Part shown: piece by piece, positions 31,511-41,829 of the stretch
Numbering within the stretch: the first letter of the stretch is position 1
Layout: every line of letters starts with the position of its first letter
NCBI GenBank assembly: GCA_039105265.1
Contig: JAPFFF010000008.1
Coordinates: 2,976,001-3,040,000 of the forward strand
Source of the DNA: Tritrichomonas musculus
Lineage: Eukaryota; Parabasalia; Tritrichomonadida; Tritrichomonadidae
Length of the DNA stretch: 64,000 nucleotides
Direction: 5' to 3'
The notes under the pieces: model-generated
Databases searched by the model: none
Told to the model about the DNA's origin: nothing
The model's input: the letters and a program-made list of their open reading frames with translations, nothing else
Position numbers and translations under genes: made by a program

Positions 31511-34123
31511 TTAGAATAAGCAAGTAGCAGCAGATGCAATGAATGTTGTATTTTCGGTAATAAGAGGAGTGGTAACACATCTTGGGTCGAATGTATTGAT
31601 TCCTTGAGGTGGCATAACATAATAATTCTTAGCATTATAACAAATTCTATCGGTAAGTCCTTTATCATTAAGATTAGAGTATAACTGATTCAAAATTTTG
31701 TTGTTAAATAATCCGTTTCCACCTCTGGTTCTGAGTCCAGCGTTTTCTAATTTCCTCTTAAGTTCGTCCATTGGAGTTGGATGGTAAATGAGAGCATTTG
31801 GATCTGACAAACTGAAAAGTTCTGGATGTGCTTCAATTTTCTTCAAAATTGTATTTTTAACTGCAAGATCATCCCAGAAGCAATACCAATAAGCTATTGC
31901 TGGATGAGAATCATAATATTTCAACCGAGAATAAACAGCATCGAATTCTGTCCGATAAAGTGTTAATGCAGTCTTTAGTTCGGGGTTTGTTTCGAATTTA
32001 TGAATATAATCTGACAATTGTTCGAATGGAATGAAATCATTATCGAAAACCATGTACCAAAATGACCATGAGGCTTGTTGTTCTTCTTCTTCACGTTCTT
32101 CTTCAAGATCGTGTCTATAGAAGGAGCATCTTTCAAGATAATCGTCCCATTTAGTACGAATGGTTGCTAAGTTGCTTGGTTCTGTAATAAGTGCTTTAAG
32201 TTGATCAGACAACTCAAAAGTTTCTATGTTAACGCCAAGTTCTTCGTGGCCAATTTTCTTCTTATGATTTGAGAATGAAGATCCATCACTAAATTCACCA
32301 TAGCCATCAGTGTAATAAATTCTAAGTTTATAACCTTCGCAAAACATATCATTAGCATTTGATTTGACACGAAGAGTGCCGCGCTTGTAGCAAACACGAG
32401 CTCTTTCATGTCCGCATGGGCCATGCTTAACTAAAACATTATCTTCAAAGTATTCGAAGTTAACATCTTCTCCATCAAGACAACGTAATGCTTGTCTAAG
32501 CTTACGAGCTTTCACGATTTCTGGTGCTTTATTTTGGTTGATAAATGTAAGAATTTGTTCATCGCCGATTGTTTCTCTATGATTTTCATAATCATAAACA
32601 ATAACTGCTCGGAATGGGAATGGTTGAATGTACATTCTTCCCCAATATGATTTAAGTGGTTTTTGGCATCGGTAATATATATCTGTTCCTTCTAATTCAC
32701 GACAAAGCCTACGTGCTTGTTTTATATCGTCATTTGATGGATTGAGACCTTCTTTATATTGTGTACGTCCTTCAGTCATAACAACATCTTCCATTTGGCA
32801 TAATCTTTCATAGGCTGGAATAAGAGTTCCATATGATGAAAGTAGACCTCTCCAAAATCTTTGCCAGATACGGCGTTTTCTATCTTGAATGTAATCATAG
32901 GTCATCTTGTTGGTAAATTGAAGGCTGCCAAAGTGGCGACGGAAGAAATTCTTGATAAAGTCAACGTTACCAAGGAAAATTAAAACCATAACAACAAGAT
33001 TGATGATGTTAATTGTCACAAGAAGAATTCCGGAAATTTGATCGCTTAATACTTTGCATAGAATTAAAATTTGGATGATAAGTGTAAGAACTGCGGTGAC
33101 TCTTGCTGTAATATCAATATAATCGTCTTGGTCTAGGATAAATGGTTTCATCAATGTTGACATTGTAGCATAAATAAAGACAATGACGAGCGACATTGAA
33201 ACAGAGGCGATGCCACTTGAAATTAATGGATTAACTGGAATAACGAGAAGCATCTTTACCACAAGCGTGGTAACTTTGTAAATAGATCTACCATATTCAT
33301 ATCCTGAGTATAAAAAGTTATATGGGCATTTGCCTTTTGATAAAAGCATACGATATTGTAGTAAGAATTTTTCTCGATCGTATTCAATTCTATCACCATT
33401 TTCATCATATTGCTGAGGCTCTGGTTGGTATTTGTTAATAACTTGATAAATAACGCCAGGGAAAACAATTCCAATATAAATAAAGAGGAAGAAAGCAGCA
33501 GCCATATGAGCCCAATGAATGCCCTCATAGCAAGTCATTTCATATTGTGTAAGAAGTTTTTTCGAGCAAAGCAAAACGTTAAAGGCAGATGTCATTGCAG
33601 GTAGGTATAAAAATGTTAATAAAGTTACAATTCCTCTTGTTATGAGGTTCCATATTGTTCCTCTTTCTTGCCATCCGAACGTATTTGGACCTTTAATTTC
33701 TACTTCTGGATCAAAAATTTTTTGAACAAGCCAAATTGTAAAGATGAGGGTTGAAAGTGAGCCCCATATATAAAACATCTGTAACTCTGTAATAGACATA
33801 ACAAAATTCCATAATAAAGAAACAAATGACATGATCTTTTGGAAACATTTTTCGAAAAATTGTGGAAATCCCATATTATTTAACCAAAGACCAATCTGTT
33901 GGAAAAAGTTTGTAAATACATCAAATTTAATAAAGTCAAAAGCGGCGTGGCATGAATCTTTCAATGATTTAAATGCGCCATCAAGAGATGATGAAGCTTG
34001 CTTTAAAGCAGATCCTCCAATACCTGACATAATTCCGGTAACATCATTGTTATTGCAGATTTCACCAAAACCACCAAGAGAAACTCCAGAAAGAATTCCT
34101 CCTGCAGCTGCAAAGTTCTGCAT
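31511..34123 (-). CDS. Polytopic membrane protein, TRP/GCC-receptor-like
   Basis: 870 aa. A Gly/Ser-rich N-terminus of about 90 residues is followed by roughly seven to eight membrane segments between 95 and 405 (for example FYIWGSLSTLIFTIWLVQ, AHMAAAFFLFIYIGIVFPG, VTAVLTLIIQILILCKVL). A charged cytosolic C-terminal part of about 460 residues follows. The block FLYSGYEYGRSIYKVTTLVV before a membrane pair recalls the 'FLY.GY....yWE...l.rK' signature of TRP-like and GCC2/GCC3-type membrane proteins of protists. No pore or ankyrin motif is identified, so channel function is only a possibility. Initiator-like TCATAT directly precedes the ATG. Confidence 0.5.
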   Translation of the reverse strand: MQNFAAAGGILSGVSLGGFGEICNNNDVTGIMSGIGGSALKQASSSLDGAFKSLKDSCHAAFDFIKFDVFTNFFQQIGLWLNNMGFPQFFEKCFQKIMSFVSLLWNFVMSITELQMFYIWGSLSTLIFTIWLVQKIFDPEVEIKGPNTFGWQERGTIWNLITRGIVTLLTFLYLPAMTSAFNVLLCSKKLLTQYEMTCYEGIHWAHMAAAFFLFIYIGIVFPGVIYQVINKYQPEPQQYDENGDRIEYDREKFLLQYRMLLSKGKCPYNFLYSGYEYGRSIYKVTTLVVKMLLVIPVNPLISSGIASVSMSLVIVFIYATMSTLMKPFILDQDDYIDITARVTAVLTLIIQILILCKVLSDQISGILLVTINIINLVVMVLIFLGNVDFIKNFFRRHFGSLQFTNKMTYDYIQDRKRRIWQRFWRGLLSSYGTLIPAYERLCQMEDVVMTEGRTQYKEGLNPSNDDIKQARRLCRELEGTDIYYRCQKPLKSYWGRMYIQPFPFRAVIVYDYENHRETIGDEQILTFINQNKAPEIVKARKLRQALRCLDGEDVNFEYFEDNVLVKHGPCGHERARVCYKRGTLRVKSNANDMFCEGYKLRIYYTDGYGEFSDGSSFSNHKKKIGHEELGVNIETFELSDQLKALITEPSNLATIRTKWDDYLERCSFYRHDLEEEREEEEQQASWSFWYMVFDNDFIPFEQLSDYIHKFETNPELKTALTLYRTEFDAVYSRLKYYDSHPAIAYWYCFWDDLAVKNTILKKIEAHPELFSLSDPNALIYHPTPMDELKRKLENAGLRTRGGNGLFNNKILNQLYSNLNDKGLTDRICYNAKNYYVMPPQGINTFDPRCVTTPLITENTTFIASAATCLF

Positions 34124-35218
34124 TATATGATAATATAAATTTCGATCAATCTGAATTAATTGAAAAAGTTTGCAACGTCCTCCGAAAATTTTCTATTCGA
34201 TTTCGTTCAAATTTGAAAAAATAGCAGCAAATCATTCAGCCATTCATTACATTTGAAATATCATTCCAAATTTCTTTTTTTGCAATTTGGTAAAAGCATT
34301 GTATCGAAAAATTTAAATTGAGAAAAATCAAATAAAAAATTGTGAAAATTGAGGCAAAAACGGTCCTTTTTGCTTATCGTTAAATGAATTTTAAATAAAA
34401 TTAATTGTTCTGCTTTTGATAATACACTATTAAAAATAGTTCCTTTAGGGTAATTTGTAAAGAAGAGTTTTAATATCATGAAACAATAACAATACTTGCA
34501 TATTCTACTAGGAATTAAAGTATATTTTTTTTATTTTTTCATTCCCTTCAAGAACTTGTTTGCTTTGACAATAAGTAGTTTTGAATTTACATTCAAACAA
34601 TGTGTATGTAATAGCAGAATAATGTTATTAAAAAAAATGACTAAAATGAAAAAAATATTTTTACTTTATACTTTTAGGAACAGACAACGTTCAAAATTAT
34701 TCATTATGTTTATCTATAAAATGTATTATAATAATATTTTTACTTTTTATTTCTAAGCAATACCATAGATATTTATGTTTTTATTTATTTTTAAATATTC
34801 AATTATCACATTGAATTGAAGTTTTTGATCAAATATCGAATATTTTCTTATCCAAAAGAAAAATGCCATTTTTATAATTCAAATAGTATTTGCAATTAAT
34901 TATTTTTTTATAAAATTGATTAATAATGGTTTTATAAAATTGTGAAAAAATATCTAACAATATTTCTAAATAGTTGTTATTAATCAATCAAAACGGTAAC
35001 AAATGATATTAGGAAACTGTAAATTCGCATATATCAATTCCAACAATAAATAAAATTTCTAGATATTAGAAAAAGATAATAATGAAAAAGTAAAATAAAA
35101 TAGCATTAATAAAAACTTTATCGATCAGATATCTATAAAAAAGGAATAAAAAGATAGAAAAATGTTTTGTTTTTTGTTCTCCCTTTTTATTATATTATAT
35201 ATAAATACGAAAGTTTTT
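34124..35218. other. Intergenic region
   Basis: No supported gene. Small ORFs at 34261-34479 and 34496-34756 are low-complexity Lys/Phe/Ile-rich frames expected by chance. Confidence 0.6.
34125..34130 (-). promoter_or_regulatory. Initiator-like TCATAT
   Basis: Reads ATCATATAATG on the reverse strand into ATG 34123. Confidence 0.45.
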
Positions 35219-35434
35219 TTAGTGCATAATACCTCCGATAAGAACGTTGTTGATGGGCTTTGAAATTAATTTGAAAACAAAGCCAACAGTTCCAAGGATA
35301 GCGAAACCAACTCCTGTAGAAAGAGCTGTCTTCTTGATAACTTTAGCGCTTGGGAGTGTACATCGCTTCAAGACACGTTTGCAATCGTCGACAAATTTCT
35401 TTGCTGGCGCATAAACCATATCAACTACTTCCAT
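35219..35434 (-). CDS. SEC61G: Sec61 gamma subunit (SecE/Sss1)
   Basis: 71 aa from the ATG at 35434. The open frame extends further upstream, but the added residues do not fit the family. VYAPAKKFVDDCKRVLKRCT is the amphipathic helix with the conserved (K)RCT..P motif, followed by KVIKKTALSTGVGFAILGTV, GFVFKLISKPINNVLIGG, the single membrane helix with the family's IPIN-like end. Usual length is 68 aa. It is the tail-anchored clamp subunit of the ER protein-conducting channel. An initiator-like TCAGTA lies just upstream and supports the shorter start. Confidence 0.95.
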   Translation of the reverse strand: MEVVDMVYAPAKKFVDDCKRVLKRCTLPSAKVIKKTALSTGVGFAILGTVGFVFKLISKPINNVLIGGIMH

Positions 35435-35965
35435 TGGAAATACTGAATATAAAGTAATTTGAAAAGGTTTGTTTGGCCAGATTCTGTTGTTTTTCAATTT
35501 AAAGCTCTAAAACGGTTTGTCCTTTGAAAAATTTAAATAATTTTGAATGGGTTTTCAGAGAGTTTTTCAATAAATATTGAAATTTGAATAACAGGTTTAC
35601 AGCTTTTTTAAATGATACTCCAAACAAATTTTGTGTTTTTTTTTTGATCAATGATCTTCAATGATTTTGTAAAATATATAAAAGATGATTAATAGTCCCT
35701 CGCTTCATTATGATTAAAAAGAAAACAAAAAGATTCTCTTTAACTATCTAGAATACATTAAAAAAAAAAAATTAGTTAATATGCATTTATTAATAATACT
35801 ATGATTAGAAAAAAGCAGATCAACTAAGCTTATTGGAAAAGCCAACAAATAAAGTTTTTAATCAACTTAAAATCAATGTTAATAGATTGCAATTTTCTAT
35901 ATATTGAGATTTAAACAAATAAAAATGAATATCGCTGATGAAGAAATATATGAAATAAAATGAGA
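35435..35965. other. Intergenic region
   Basis: About 530 bp without a gene; only AT-rich sequence and one A-run near 35,760. Confidence 0.6.
35441..35446 (-). promoter_or_regulatory. Initiator-like TCAGTA
   Basis: Reads TCAGTATTTCCAATG on the reverse strand and favours the start at 35434 over the longer frame. Confidence 0.45.
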
Positions 35966-37081
35966 TTAACAAATTGTCACAACATCGCCATCTTGAAGCT
36001 CATGATCACGACCACATTTGCATTGAAAATGTTTAACAGATGTGCCTGTGACTAAAGCATAATTAAAATCGTCAATTAATCCAGAATGAATCTTATCACA
36101 AAAATCTCTGACTGTACACCTTGTTGAATAAAGAACAACTGGTTCTGGATCGATAGGCTTTCCTTTGGGCTGTGTGTACACTCTAATTAAATCAAGATAT
36201 TCCCACATTGTTGAAACTAGAATATCCAAATTGATGCATTTTTGTGCTGATACGCAAATAGTATCTGGTCTTTTAGAAAATTCTGCAATTTGTTCTGGTA
36301 ATAACTGGTCGCATTTGTTAATAACATATATGCATGGAAGATATATTCTATTTCCTTCAAGAACATCAATAAGATCATCTATTGTAGCTGGTTGGTCTAA
36401 ATGAACAGCAGCATGATGGATTTTATAGTCGTTTTTCAAAATTTGAATAATTGTATCTTCATCAAGTTCTGGTTGAGGGCATGAAGAAGAAACAGTAATG
36501 CCTTTCTTGTCTCTCTTATCGATTCTGATTTTAGGAGGTATTTTATTTAATTTGACACCATACCCAGAAAGTTCGTTTTCTAAAATCTTGAGCAGTTCAA
36601 GGCTTTGCATTCCATCAAGAACCATCAAAATAAGTGAGCATGTACGAGCTATAGCAATGACTTGCTTACCGCGGCCTGCACCATCTGCAGCTCCTTCGAT
36701 AATACCTGGAAGATCCAAAATTTGTATTTTAGCTCCATTAATTGTAATAACACCTGGAACTGGAGTAAGAGTTGTAAATTCATATGCTGCAACTTTTGAT
36801 GTTGCACCTGTAAGCGAATTTAAAAGTGTTGATTTACCAACAGATGGAAATCCGAATAAGCCTATACGAGCATCTCCACTACGGCGAACTTCAAATCCTG
36901 GACCAGAAGCTCCACTTTTTCTTGAAACGATTTCAAGTTCTTCACGTTTTAGACGAGCAAGACGAGCCTTTAAAAGGCAAATATGGTGCATTGTAGCCTT
37001 ATTGATTTGAGTTCGAGACATTTCAAGCTCGATCTCAGCGATTTTCTCATTGATCTTTGATGTTACTGTTGCTGCAGACAT
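35966..37081 (-). CDS. DRG1: DRG1/Rbg1-type GTPase
   Basis: 371 aa, close to the family's 367. A helical N-terminus (IAEIELEMSRTQINKAT, HHICLLKARLARLKREE) is followed by the Obg/DRG G domain: G1 GFPSVGKST (77-85), the G2 region AAYEFTTLTPVPGV, G3 DLPGIIEGA (from Asp123), ARTC, and G4 NKCD (255-258). The C-terminal TGS domain (about 295-371) ends HELQDGDVVTIC. Sequence agrees better with DRG1 than DRG2. DRG1 works with a DFRP1/Tma46 partner on stalled or translating ribosomes; the partner is not in this window. Confidence 0.96.
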   Translation of the reverse strand: MSAATVTSKINEKIAEIELEMSRTQINKATMHHICLLKARLARLKREELEIVSRKSGASGPGFEVRRSGDARIGLFGFPSVGKSTLLNSLTGATSKVAAYEFTTLTPVPGVITINGAKIQILDLPGIIEGAADGAGRGKQVIAIARTCSLILMVLDGMQSLELLKILENELSGYGVKLNKIPPKIRIDKRDKKGITVSSSCPQPELDEDTIIQILKNDYKIHHAAVHLDQPATIDDLIDVLEGNRIYLPCIYVINKCDQLLPEQIAEFSKRPDTICVSAQKCINLDILVSTMWEYLDLIRVYTQPKGKPIDPEPVVLYSTRCTVRDFCDKIHSGLIDDFNYALVTGTSVKHFQCKCGRDHELQDGDVVTIC

Positions 37082-37322
37082 TACTTAAATTTCAAATAGA
37101 AAAGTTGACCAAATTTCATTAATTATGAGTATATTTGGCCAACCACGAAAATTTTGTTCAATTACTGCTATCTTGATATTATTTCATCTGTCAATTTTCA
37201 AAAAGATGCTAGCATCTATGCTAACCAAAAAAGCAAATTTGGATATATAAAATAATTAATTTTCATAAAAATTCCCAAGATAATTGAAAAAGAGATATGT
37301 GATATAAAACGTATTACTGAAT

Positions 37323-37328
37323 TCAAAT
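37323..37328 (+). promoter_or_regulatory. Initiator-like TCAAAT
   Basis: TTCAAAT lies 19 nt before ATG 37342. Confidence 0.35.
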
Positions 37329-37341
37329 TTTTGATTTTTTA

Positions 37342-38316
37342 ATGCTAAATTTTACCATTATTCCCAAATGGAAAGATCATGAAAAAGATGGAGAAATATT
37401 TTCGCTGCGGATGTCATCAGATGCTTCTTATATTGGATCTACGTTATCAAATGGATTAATTAATTTACGTAGTGCTACAACTGGCCGACTCTCATATTCT
37501 TTAACGCATTCTCCTGAAGGTTTTCCAGTATTTGCAATTAGATTCCATCCATCAATACCAAGACTATTTATGTCTGTATCATCAGACGGCTCAATCAAAG
37601 AATGGAATAACAATAACCCGAAAGTTACTTGGTCATCACCACCAAATGAATCTAATCAACTCTATGCTCTTGACTATGATAATAGTGGATCACGATTTGC
37701 GACTGGTGGCACTGACACAGTGGTTCGTCTATATGATACAGAAACAAAAGAAATCATACATGAATTTGCTAGGAAAAAGTTTGACATGACATCTCCAAGT
37801 GGTCACACAGATAGAATTTATGCAATAAAAATTCATCCAACTGATGATAGCTTAATGTTCAGTGGTGGTTGGGATAATACCATTCAAGTCTGGGATATTC
37901 GAACAAATTCAGATACATCAGTTGCGGCTCTTTATGGGCCTCACATTTGTGGTGATTCTTTAGATGTTAAAGATAATATGATTCTTGCTGGAAGTTGGCG
38001 CACCCATGAACAAATTCAATTATGGGATATTCGTAATTTTAAGCTGGTAAAATCAATGAGGTGGAGTCTTGCTGGTGATGATCATCAATGTTCACTTTAT
38101 TTTGCCAAATTTTTACCAAAAGGTAAATATTTTATTGCTGGTGGTTCTGGTGTAAATCAACTTCGTGCATTTTCACTTGAAACCTTTTCAACTATTGGAT
38201 CAGTTCTTTATTTTGATTCTCCTGTTCTAGGAGCTTCTGTCTTACCTAATTGCGCAGGTATTGCAATAGGAACGCAAGAAGGGGGTATTTTTTACCACCA
38301 AATGCAAGTAGCGTAA
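37342..38316 (+). CDS. WD40-repeat protein
   Basis: 324 aa, almost entirely WD40 blades: FAIRFHPSIPRLFMSVSSDG followed by SIKEW; YALDYDNSGSRFATGGTDTV followed by VRLYD; GHTDRIYAIKIHPTDDSLMF with SGGWDNTIQVWDIR; a blade ending IQLWDIR; and YFAKFLPKGKYFIAGG. It probably folds as a single seven-bladed propeller. The specific role is unknown. It lies 163 bp before a DDB1-like gene on the same strand, so a DCAF-type substrate receptor is conceivable, but no WDxR box was verified as functional. The stop is in TAAA context. Confidence 0.88.
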   Translation: MLNFTIIPKWKDHEKDGEIFSLRMSSDASYIGSTLSNGLINLRSATTGRLSYSLTHSPEGFPVFAIRFHPSIPRLFMSVSSDGSIKEWNNNNPKVTWSSPPNESNQLYALDYDNSGSRFATGGTDTVVRLYDTETKEIIHEFARKKFDMTSPSGHTDRIYAIKIHPTDDSLMFSGGWDNTIQVWDIRTNSDTSVAALYGPHICGDSLDVKDNMILAGSWRTHEQIQLWDIRNFKLVKSMRWSLAGDDHQCSLYFAKFLPKGKYFIAGGSGVNQLRAFSLETFSTIGSVLYFDSPVLGASVLPNCAGIAIGTQEGGIFYHQMQVA

Positions 38317-38471
38317 ATTGTTTTTATGATTGTTTATTTGTAAATAATTAAATTCTTGAGTGATTGATTTTTTATTCACTTTTTTGTATAAATCAAAAAA
38401 ATTCAATTTATATTTGTTCGATGATTTCAAAGAAATAAACTTTTTGTTAATTTTGATGTTATGATAAAAAA

Positions 38472-38477
38472 TCATAC
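38472..38477 (+). promoter_or_regulatory. Initiator-like TCATAC
   Basis: AATCATACAGATG; the motif starts 8 nt before ATG 38480. Confidence 0.45.
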
Positions 38478-38479
38478 AG

Positions 38480-41400
38480 ATGATATATACTCATCGGACT
38501 CTACTGCCCGATGAGCAATTCACTGAAATTTGTTCAATTCGTAATATGGAAGGGAAATGCACGCATATTGCAGTTGCTCAAGGTACTACAATGCATATTA
38601 TCGATCTTTCTATATCTCTTGATCAAATAAAAGAATCTTATCCTTTTCTTTCGCCAATTGAAGTTATTGATTCAGTAAAAGCAGTGAAACCAACGGTATT
38701 TGTCCTATTACGAAATTTAAATTATTTTATTTTAGAATTGCCAGATATTGTTCAATATGGATCACTTTTTAAGCCAAACGGATGCTTTGCGTCCAGGCAT
38801 ATTCTTTCTCATGGTAATTTTTTTGCTAATCAACCACAAAATGTTTCATCATCAACTACAGCAGCTATCAACTTCAATGAGCGCAGAATATTACACGCTT
38901 CTCATCCTAATTTTATTGCTGTCTATGCTTATCATGATGTTATTAATCTAATTCCTTTAAATACTGGAGAATACGGGAAAAAACAAAAAACATATATCAT
39001 AAACGTTCTTCAACCAAATATTGCTCATATGGCTTTTCTTGGTCCAACTTCATGTTCTGCAAGACTTGCTTATATAGCTGATTCATGCAATTTATCTCGG
39101 GTTCTAATGGTTTACAAATATTCAGAAGCTAAAAATGAATTTGTATATGAATTTGAATACGAGTTGCCATCAGATTCACATTATATTATATCAATCCAAC
39201 CTGAACTTCAGTCAGCTCTAGCAGTAATTGCAAGTGATGGGGTTATTAGAATTAATGCACCAGAAGGTCTTCCATATAAAGTAGAAAGGCTTTCATCTTT
39301 CATGCCTCCTATAGTTCTTAATGCATGCTACTTTTTTGATGATATTTACTTATTATGTGATTCATGTGGTGGTTTAAGTGGAATGCGCTTACCAGTTGAA
39401 GGGCCTATAGCAACAGAAAACTGTAAAGTTGTAGGCCAAACAAGTGGTATTGTTGCATCTGACCGAAGTCATTTTTTTATTTCGTCTCCATTTGGAGACT
39501 TGGTTTGCTATACCTTTACTAAGCATGAAAATTATATTCAAATTCAGGAATTTAGTAAGATTCCTTCTATAGGGCCAATTTACTATCTAGAGTGTAGTAA
39601 TGATGGATTAATCTGCGGAACTGGAAGAGGAAACTCGTCAGCAATTCGACTTTATGAGCCATCTATTGCATGCGAAAAAATAGGAGAAATCAATATTGAA
39701 AATTGCTTAGCTATTTTTACTGCTTCAGCTACAAATGAAGAAATAGGCTTTTCAATTTATATATGCTTATGTTTTTATAATTCAACAAGAATTGTTAAAT
39801 ATGATGGTAATAACATTGAAAATGTTGAATGGCCTGCAATACCAAATAATTCTGATACTCTTCTATTTTCAGATATTTCAAAAAATGAGATTATTCATTT
39901 ATCAAGCAAAAGAGCAGCAATTATTGATCGTTTTTCAGGTAAAACAATTCAAAATTTTTCATTTCTAAAGTCAATTGTTGCAGCGACTCTTTCTTTTAGT
40001 AATTTGGTTGTTGCAAATGAGCTAGATATTATTCAAGTTATTGAAAAAAAAGGATTGAAGCCAATAAAAAAATTCAAAATTAACAAAACTACATTGTTTA
40101 TTGCCGCAACTGATGCTCATATTGCCGTCTATTTAATAGATAATTCAATTTACCTGTTTTGTGTATCTGATCTCAGTAACTATAAAACAGTTTTCTTGCC
40201 AACATTCACTATTCCTGTTTCAATGTCAATGTTTAATGAAGATCTGATCATTATTGGAACAAACAATGGCAACATCATCAAAATATCAAATAATCTCGAA
40301 ACAATTATTACTCAGAATTTTGGTGATAGCAAAATTCTTCTACGTCCTGAATATTCAAAAAACTCAGAATTATCCATTTTATGTAGTGGTGATCCACCTT
40401 TTCTCATTAATCATTCAAACAATAATATTAATAATAACGCCAATACAAAATCGTCTAATGCTTCTGAATGTTTTCCTAAAGAAAAAGAAGTTTATTATTA
40501 CAATGAATTTGATTCTAATAATGACATTCGTTGTCATTTTATATGTGCCGATCAATGTGAAGACATTTCTAAAAGTGATAATATAATGTGTTGTCTGAAT
40601 CGTTCTGAAATATCTATATACAAGTCCTTTGGTACTTATAAAGGAACGACAAAAGTCAGGCAAACAATACCAAATATGCTCAATTTTGTGATAATTGATG
40701 ATTCTTCACTTATTTGCCATATTGAAAAGCAGGAAGTTCACTCATTAATTAAATTTGTAAACGGAATAGAAACTGTCAAATATATAAATGGCATTACTCT
40801 AAATGAAGAATCTAAAATAGATATAAACTCATCAAGAGCAAAGCATCAAATATCATTCTTTAAGTATTTAATGCTTGATGGAAAAGGTCTAATTGTAATT
40901 GGTGATAATTATCCATCGATCACTCTTCTTGATGAACAATTAAACAAAGTTTCATGGCAAGAAATGCCTGGAATGCCTCTTACTGCATGTGTTTACCAAC
41001 AATATCTCGTAGTTTCAAGAGAAAATGCCGATATGGATTCAAATTCAGAATTAATAGATTTTTATGCTGTCAAATTCCTTGATGGTCAATATGAAATGGA
41101 ATTAAAGACAATAGCATCAGCACATTTTATGACGCTTGATTTTTTAATTATTCATGATACTTATCTTGTTGCATCTGATATTCAGCAAGCTCTTATTGTT
41201 TATAAGGCTACTAACTGTGGCAATAATAATAACAATAATGATACGGATGAAAATACTGATCAATTTCAGATTGAAAAAGTATCGCAAGATTATTCCCCCA
41301 AGCAGTTAACTTATCTTGCTTATTTTAACAATAATATATTTGCAGCTAGTTTAACATCAACTGTTTATGCTTATTCAATTGATAAAAACGGAATGATAGC

Positions 41401-41734
41401 AGAAATAGGAGCTTTTCAATGCTCTTCTCAAGTTTTGTCTTTTGCATCAAGAGAAAATAATTTGTTTTATGGAACTTCAAGTGGCGGAATTGGAGTGTTT
41501 TCCAAAACAGAAGATAAAGGTCATTTGGCTTTGCAAGCAGCATTATATGATAGCAAGGATATAAAAATACTTGCTGATCGAATTCCAAAAAGACTATTTC
41601 AATGGGATATTCCAGAAATTTTTGTGGATCTTGATAATTTAAGTATATTAAAGAATTTGTCAGATAATGATTTGAATTCAATCCTAACTGCAGCAAAAGT
41701 TGATATTAAAACATATATGAAAATATTTGAATAA
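38480..41734 (+). CDS. DDB1/CPSF-A family protein
   Basis: 1084 aa, similar to DDB1 (1140). The N-terminal third matches the MMS1_N propeller, including RRILHASHPNFIAVYAYHDV before NLIPL (in DDB1 the '..[21 protein letters not shown]' strand). The C-terminal third has CPSF_A features: LTACVYQQYLVVSR, LDFLIIHDTYLVASDIQQAL, AASLTSTVYAYSID, YGTSSGGIGVF, and a final helical end like the DDB1 C-terminal domain. DDB1 links CUL4 to WD40 receptors; RSE1/SF3B3 and CPSF160 are sister families, excluded mainly by length and the short ending. The middle region has Asn-rich inserts (near 640-660 and 915-925). Confidence 0.75.
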   Translation: MIYTHRTLLPDEQFTEICSIRNMEGKCTHIAVAQGTTMHIIDLSISLDQIKESYPFLSPIEVIDSVKAVKPTVFVLLRNLNYFILELPDIVQYGSLFKPNGCFASRHILSHGNFFANQPQNVSSSTTAAINFNERRILHASHPNFIAVYAYHDVINLIPLNTGEYGKKQKTYIINVLQPNIAHMAFLGPTSCSARLAYIADSCNLSRVLMVYKYSEAKNEFVYEFEYELPSDSHYIISIQPELQSALAVIASDGVIRINAPEGLPYKVERLSSFMPPIVLNACYFFDDIYLLCDSCGGLSGMRLPVEGPIATENCKVVGQTSGIVASDRSHFFISSPFGDLVCYTFTKHENYIQIQEFSKIPSIGPIYYLECSNDGLICGTGRGNSSAIRLYEPSIACEKIGEINIENCLAIFTASATNEEIGFSIYICLCFYNSTRIVKYDGNNIENVEWPAIPNNSDTLLFSDISKNEIIHLSSKRAAIIDRFSGKTIQNFSFLKSIVAATLSFSNLVVANELDIIQVIEKKGLKPIKKFKINKTTLFIAATDAHIAVYLIDNSIYLFCVSDLSNYKTVFLPTFTIPVSMSMFNEDLIIIGTNNGNIIKISNNLETIITQNFGDSKILLRPEYSKNSELSILCSGDPPFLINHSNNNINNNANTKSSNASECFPKEKEVYYYNEFDSNNDIRCHFICADQCEDISKSDNIMCCLNRSEISIYKSFGTYKGTTKVRQTIPNMLNFVIIDDSSLICHIEKQEVHSLIKFVNGIETVKYINGITLNEESKIDINSSRAKHQISFFKYLMLDGKGLIVIGDNYPSITLLDEQLNKVSWQEMPGMPLTACVYQQYLVVSRENADMDSNSELIDFYAVKFLDGQYEMELKTIASAHFMTLDFLIIHDTYLVASDIQQALIVYKATNCGNNNNNNDTDENTDQFQIEKVSQDYSPKQLTYLAYFNNNIFAASLTSTVYAYSIDKNGMIAEIGAFQCSSQVLSFASRENNLFYGTSSGGIGVFSKTEDKGHLALQAALYDSKDIKILADRIPKRLFQWDIPEIFVDLDNLSILKNLSDNDLNSILTAAKVDIKTYMKIFE

Positions 41735-41829
41735 ATAAATTATATAATATATATATATATGTAATTTACCGAAGATAATTAATATTTTATTAACAAACAA
41801 CAAAAATTATAAGAGAACTTATTTTTTTT

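Noticed and set aside
36165-37010. Forward ORFs of 79 and 170 aa
   Set aside because: Antisense shadows of the DRG1 GTPase, which has all G motifs.
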